A DNA stretch of 6,244 nucleotides, from contig JAAXWV010000082.1 of the NCBI GenBank assembly GCA_013334845.1, forward strand, positions 1 to 6,244, given 5' to 3'. A model generated the notes under the pieces. The model did no database searches. It saw only the letters and a program-made list of their open reading frames with translations, and was not told the origin of the DNA. The translations under genes and the position numbers were made by a program. The DNA comes from Candidatus Roizmanbacteria bacterium (GTDB lineage: Bacteria > Patescibacteriota > Microgenomatia > UBA1406 > GWC2-37-13). Each line of letters begins with the position of its first letter. The first letter of the stretch is position 1. Of this stretch, positions 4,183 through 6,244 are shown piece after piece.

Positions 4183-6244
4183 ATGATTCATCGATTAGAA
4201 CTCGTGTCGAAAGTGTTAGATTCCCGGTCAGCAGTTCGCAGGGCTAAATTCCTGGAACTGAGCCTGGACGGTAAAATAAAAGATGTCACTATCGTTGATG
4301 TATATACGATAGACAGAGATTTTACTAAGCAGGAACTGAAGCAAATTGCTTCACTTTTGACCAATCCTATCACTCATGAAGCTCTCCTTGACAAGCCGGC
4401 ACATCCCCCGTTTTCTTACGTAATTGAGGTTGGATTTCTACCCGGAGTAACTGACAACATCGCCACCACAGCTACTGAAACAATCCAAGATGCGTTAAAG
4501 CTGGAAAAATCCTCCGTTCCCTTCGTCTACACTTCACAGATGACGTTCATTGATGGAAATGTGAGCGAAGAAGATATACAGAAACTGGCCTCCAGTCTCT
4601 ATAACCCGCTTATTCAACGAGTCGAAATAAAAAATTGCGCACAGTATGAAAAGGATCATGGAATGAGTAAAGTTGCCCCGAAAGTACAGCTTGAAGTACA
4701 ACAAAATTCGGGGGTCGGTCAGGTTAATCTCGATGTTCCTGATGAAGAATTGGTAAAAATCGGTACTCAAGGTATAGAAAACACCGATGGCACACGCCGT
4801 GGTCCACTGGCCCTCGAGCTTGCCTATATGAAAACCATTCAGGCTTATTTCAAAAAGAAAAAGCGAAAGCCGACCGATATTGAGCTGGAGTCCATAGCTC
4901 AAACGTGGTCAGAACACTGTAAGCACACTATTTTTGCTGATCCGCTTGATGAAATAACGAGCGGACTTTACAAGACCTATATAAAAGCAGCTACTACTGA
5001 AGTAAGAAAACAAAAGGGCAAAGAGGATTTCTGTGAATCGGTTTTTACCGATAATTCGGGTGAAATTACGTTCGATGAGATTTATTCTGTCACCCACAAA
5101 GTCGAGACACACAACAGCCCTTCGGCGCTTGATCCGTTTGGGGGCGCGATTACCGGCATCGTTGGGGTAAATCGTGACGCAATCGGATTCGGTTTGGGAG
5201 CAAAACCGATTGTAAATACATACGGATTTTGTTTGGCCCATCCAGACGATAGTACTGTACTTTATCGTGATAAAAACCGTACTCAAAATTTACTTTCACC
5301 GAGAAGAATCATGGATGGTGTTATTCAAGGCGTAAACGTAGGGGGCAACTGCTCCGGCATTCCCAGTCCGCAGGGATTTTTATATTTTGATCCGCGATAT
5401 CGGGGAAAGCCTTTAGTTTTTGCTGGTACTGTAGGTCTTATTCCAAAAACAGTAAACAAGAAAAGCTCCGATCATAAACAAGCAATGCCAGGAGATTATA
5501 TCGTTATGGTTGGCGGCCGTGTCGGAAAAGACGGTATACACGGAGCAACCTTTTCTTCAGTTGCTCTCGATTCGGGCAGTCCGGCTACTGCAGTACAGAT
5601 AGGCGATCCTATAACCCAGAAAAAACTAAGCGACGCGATCATTAAAGAAGCACGCGATCAGGAGCTGTATACGAGTATCACGGATGACGGGGCTGGGGGA
5701 TTGTCCTGTTCTGTCGCTGAAATGGCAAAGGAGTCACAGGGCTGTAAAGTGGAACTGGAAAAAGTACCGTTGAAGTATCCGGGGTTATCCCCATGGGAAA
5801 TCTGGATATCGGAATCACAGGAACGGATGACACTCTCGGTTCCGCCTGAAAAGTGGGATATCTTTAAGGCACTTATGGAAAGCCGCGGAGTCGAGGCTAC
5901 GGTAATCGGCGAATTTACCGATTCCGGAAAATGTGAAGTATTTTATAACGGAGAAAAGATTGTCGATATTGAGCTTGATTTCCTCCATGACGGACTGCCC
6001 CAGAAAGAACTCACAACCAAACCAAGGGAAAATACTGAGTTAGACCCTCACATTGATCCGCCAGATGATTATACCGATACTTATTTAGATATGGTTGGCC
6101 GGCTCAATGTAGCCAGCTACGAGTTTTTATCCCGCCAGTATGACCATACCGTTCAGGGAAGCTGTGTTCTCGGCCCGTTACAGGGCAAGGGAAGAGTAAA
6201 TTCGGACGCTTCTGTTATGCGTCCGGTACTTTCATCACACAAAG
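4183..6244 (+). CDS. purL: Phosphoribosylformylglycinamidine synthase PurL with tandem PurS-like N-terminus, 3' end cut
   Basis: Converts FGAR to FGAM with ATP and ammonia supplied by a glutaminase partner, step four of purine synthesis, in the cytosol. The frame stays open for 687 codons to the window edge. Residues 3-69 and 78-149 look like two PurS-like units. A linker to about 235 leads to the synthase half, with WSEHCKH at 242-248, VETHNSPSALDPFGGA from 307 (H310), GGNCSGIP at 387-394, GGRVGKDGIHGATFSS at 444-459, TDDGAGG at 500-506 and PWEIWISESQERM at 537-549. YDHTVQG near the edge begins the second synthase half, so a few hundred residues are missing. Any fused glutaminase would lie outside; none is visible. 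The ATG at 4183 suits family N-termini; a GTG at 4162 is the alternative. No Shine-Dalgarno site is present. The function is firm. Confidence 0.95.
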   Translation, partial: MIHRLELVSKVLDSRSAVRRAKFLELSLDGKIKDVTIVDVYTIDRDFTKQELKQIASLLTNPITHEALLDKPAHPPFSYVIEVGFLPGVTDNIATTATETIQDALKLEKSSVPFVYTSQMTFIDGNVSEEDIQKLASSLYNPLIQRVEIKNCAQYEKDHGMSKVAPKVQLEVQQNSGVGQVNLDVPDEELVKIGTQGIENTDGTRRGPLALELAYMKTIQAYFKKKKRKPTDIELESIAQTWSEHCKHTIFADPLDEITSGLYKTYIKAATTEVRKQKGKEDFCESVFTDNSGEITFDEIYSVTHKVETHNSPSALDPFGGAITGIVGVNRDAIGFGLGAKPIVNTYGFCLAHPDDSTVLYRDKNRTQNLLSPRRIMDGVIQGVNVGGNCSGIPSPQGFLYFDPRYRGKPLVFAGTVGLIPKTVNKKSSDHKQAMPGDYIVMVGGRVGKDGIHGATFSSVALDSGSPATAVQIGDPITQKKLSDAIIKEARDQELYTSITDDGAGGLSCSVAEMAKESQGCKVELEKVPLKYPGLSPWEIWISESQERMTLSVPPEKWDIFKALMESRGVEATVIGEFTDSGKCEVFYNGEKIVDIELDFLHDGLPQKELTTKPRENTELDPHIDPPDDYTDTYLDMVGRLNVASYEFLSRQYDHTVQGSCVLGPLQGKGRVNSDASVMRPVLSSHK

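Noticed and set aside
4534..5286. Minus-strand frames of 122 and 125 aa inside purL
   Set aside because: PurL motifs are continuous on the plus strand through this region. The minus-strand frames look hydrophobic only because they read the complement.
1..6244. CRISPR array, insertion sequence, phage or defence island
   Set aside because: No direct repeats with regular spacing, no transposase or integrase motifs and no terminal inverted repeats were seen. Every gene long enough to classify is metabolic or transport.

Overview
The window looks bacterial: sigma70-type promoters, a 16S-complementary Shine-Dalgarno site before one gene, compact spacing, and TGA used as an ordinary stop (it ends the HD-domain gene). 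Composition is moderate in GC and the genes are housekeeping or metabolic. Most genes lack a visible Shine-Dalgarno site, and two have promoters almost touching the start codon. Together with the compact layout and the PurL type, this would fit an uncultured, small-genome lineage such as Patescibacteria/CPR. That placement is a weak inference, because no marker gene here decides it.

Layout. (1) Positions 1-42, minus strand: the 5' part of a tRNA-Lys(CTT), cut by the window edge, with its own extended -10 promoter and a leader hairpin. (2) 135-320, plus strand: a 61-residue membrane mini-protein, possibly from a leaderless mRNA. It converges, with only 6 bp between, on (3) 327-560, minus strand: a 77-residue soluble protein of unknown function with a textbook ribosome binding site. 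(4) 561-672: a divergent intergenic region carrying the promoter of (5) a two-gene plus-strand unit, glycerate 2-kinase (673-1995) and an HD-domain 5'-nucleotidase-like hydrolase (2005-2592). (6) 2593-2740: a near-consensus promoter starting right at the preceding stop codon, then a leader of about 113 nt with three small hairpins and a pyrimidine tract. (7) 2741-4108: an Amt-family ammonium transporter. (8) 4109-4182: a good promoter and a small inverted repeat before (9) 4183-6244: PurL, phosphoribosylformylglycinamidine synthase, with an N-terminal tandem PurS-like region, running off the right edge.

How the genes fit together. Glycerate kinase feeds 2-phosphoglycerate into lower glycolysis. 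The HD protein probably removes phosphate from nucleotides. Amt brings in ammonium, and PurL uses glutamine-derived nitrogen in step four of purine synthesis. The amt and purL genes each have a promoter, so the link between them is thematic (nitrogen and nucleotides) and not an obvious operon. I see no mobile element, CRISPR array, phage gene or defence system. The least explained parts are the two tiny convergent genes and the structured amt leader.
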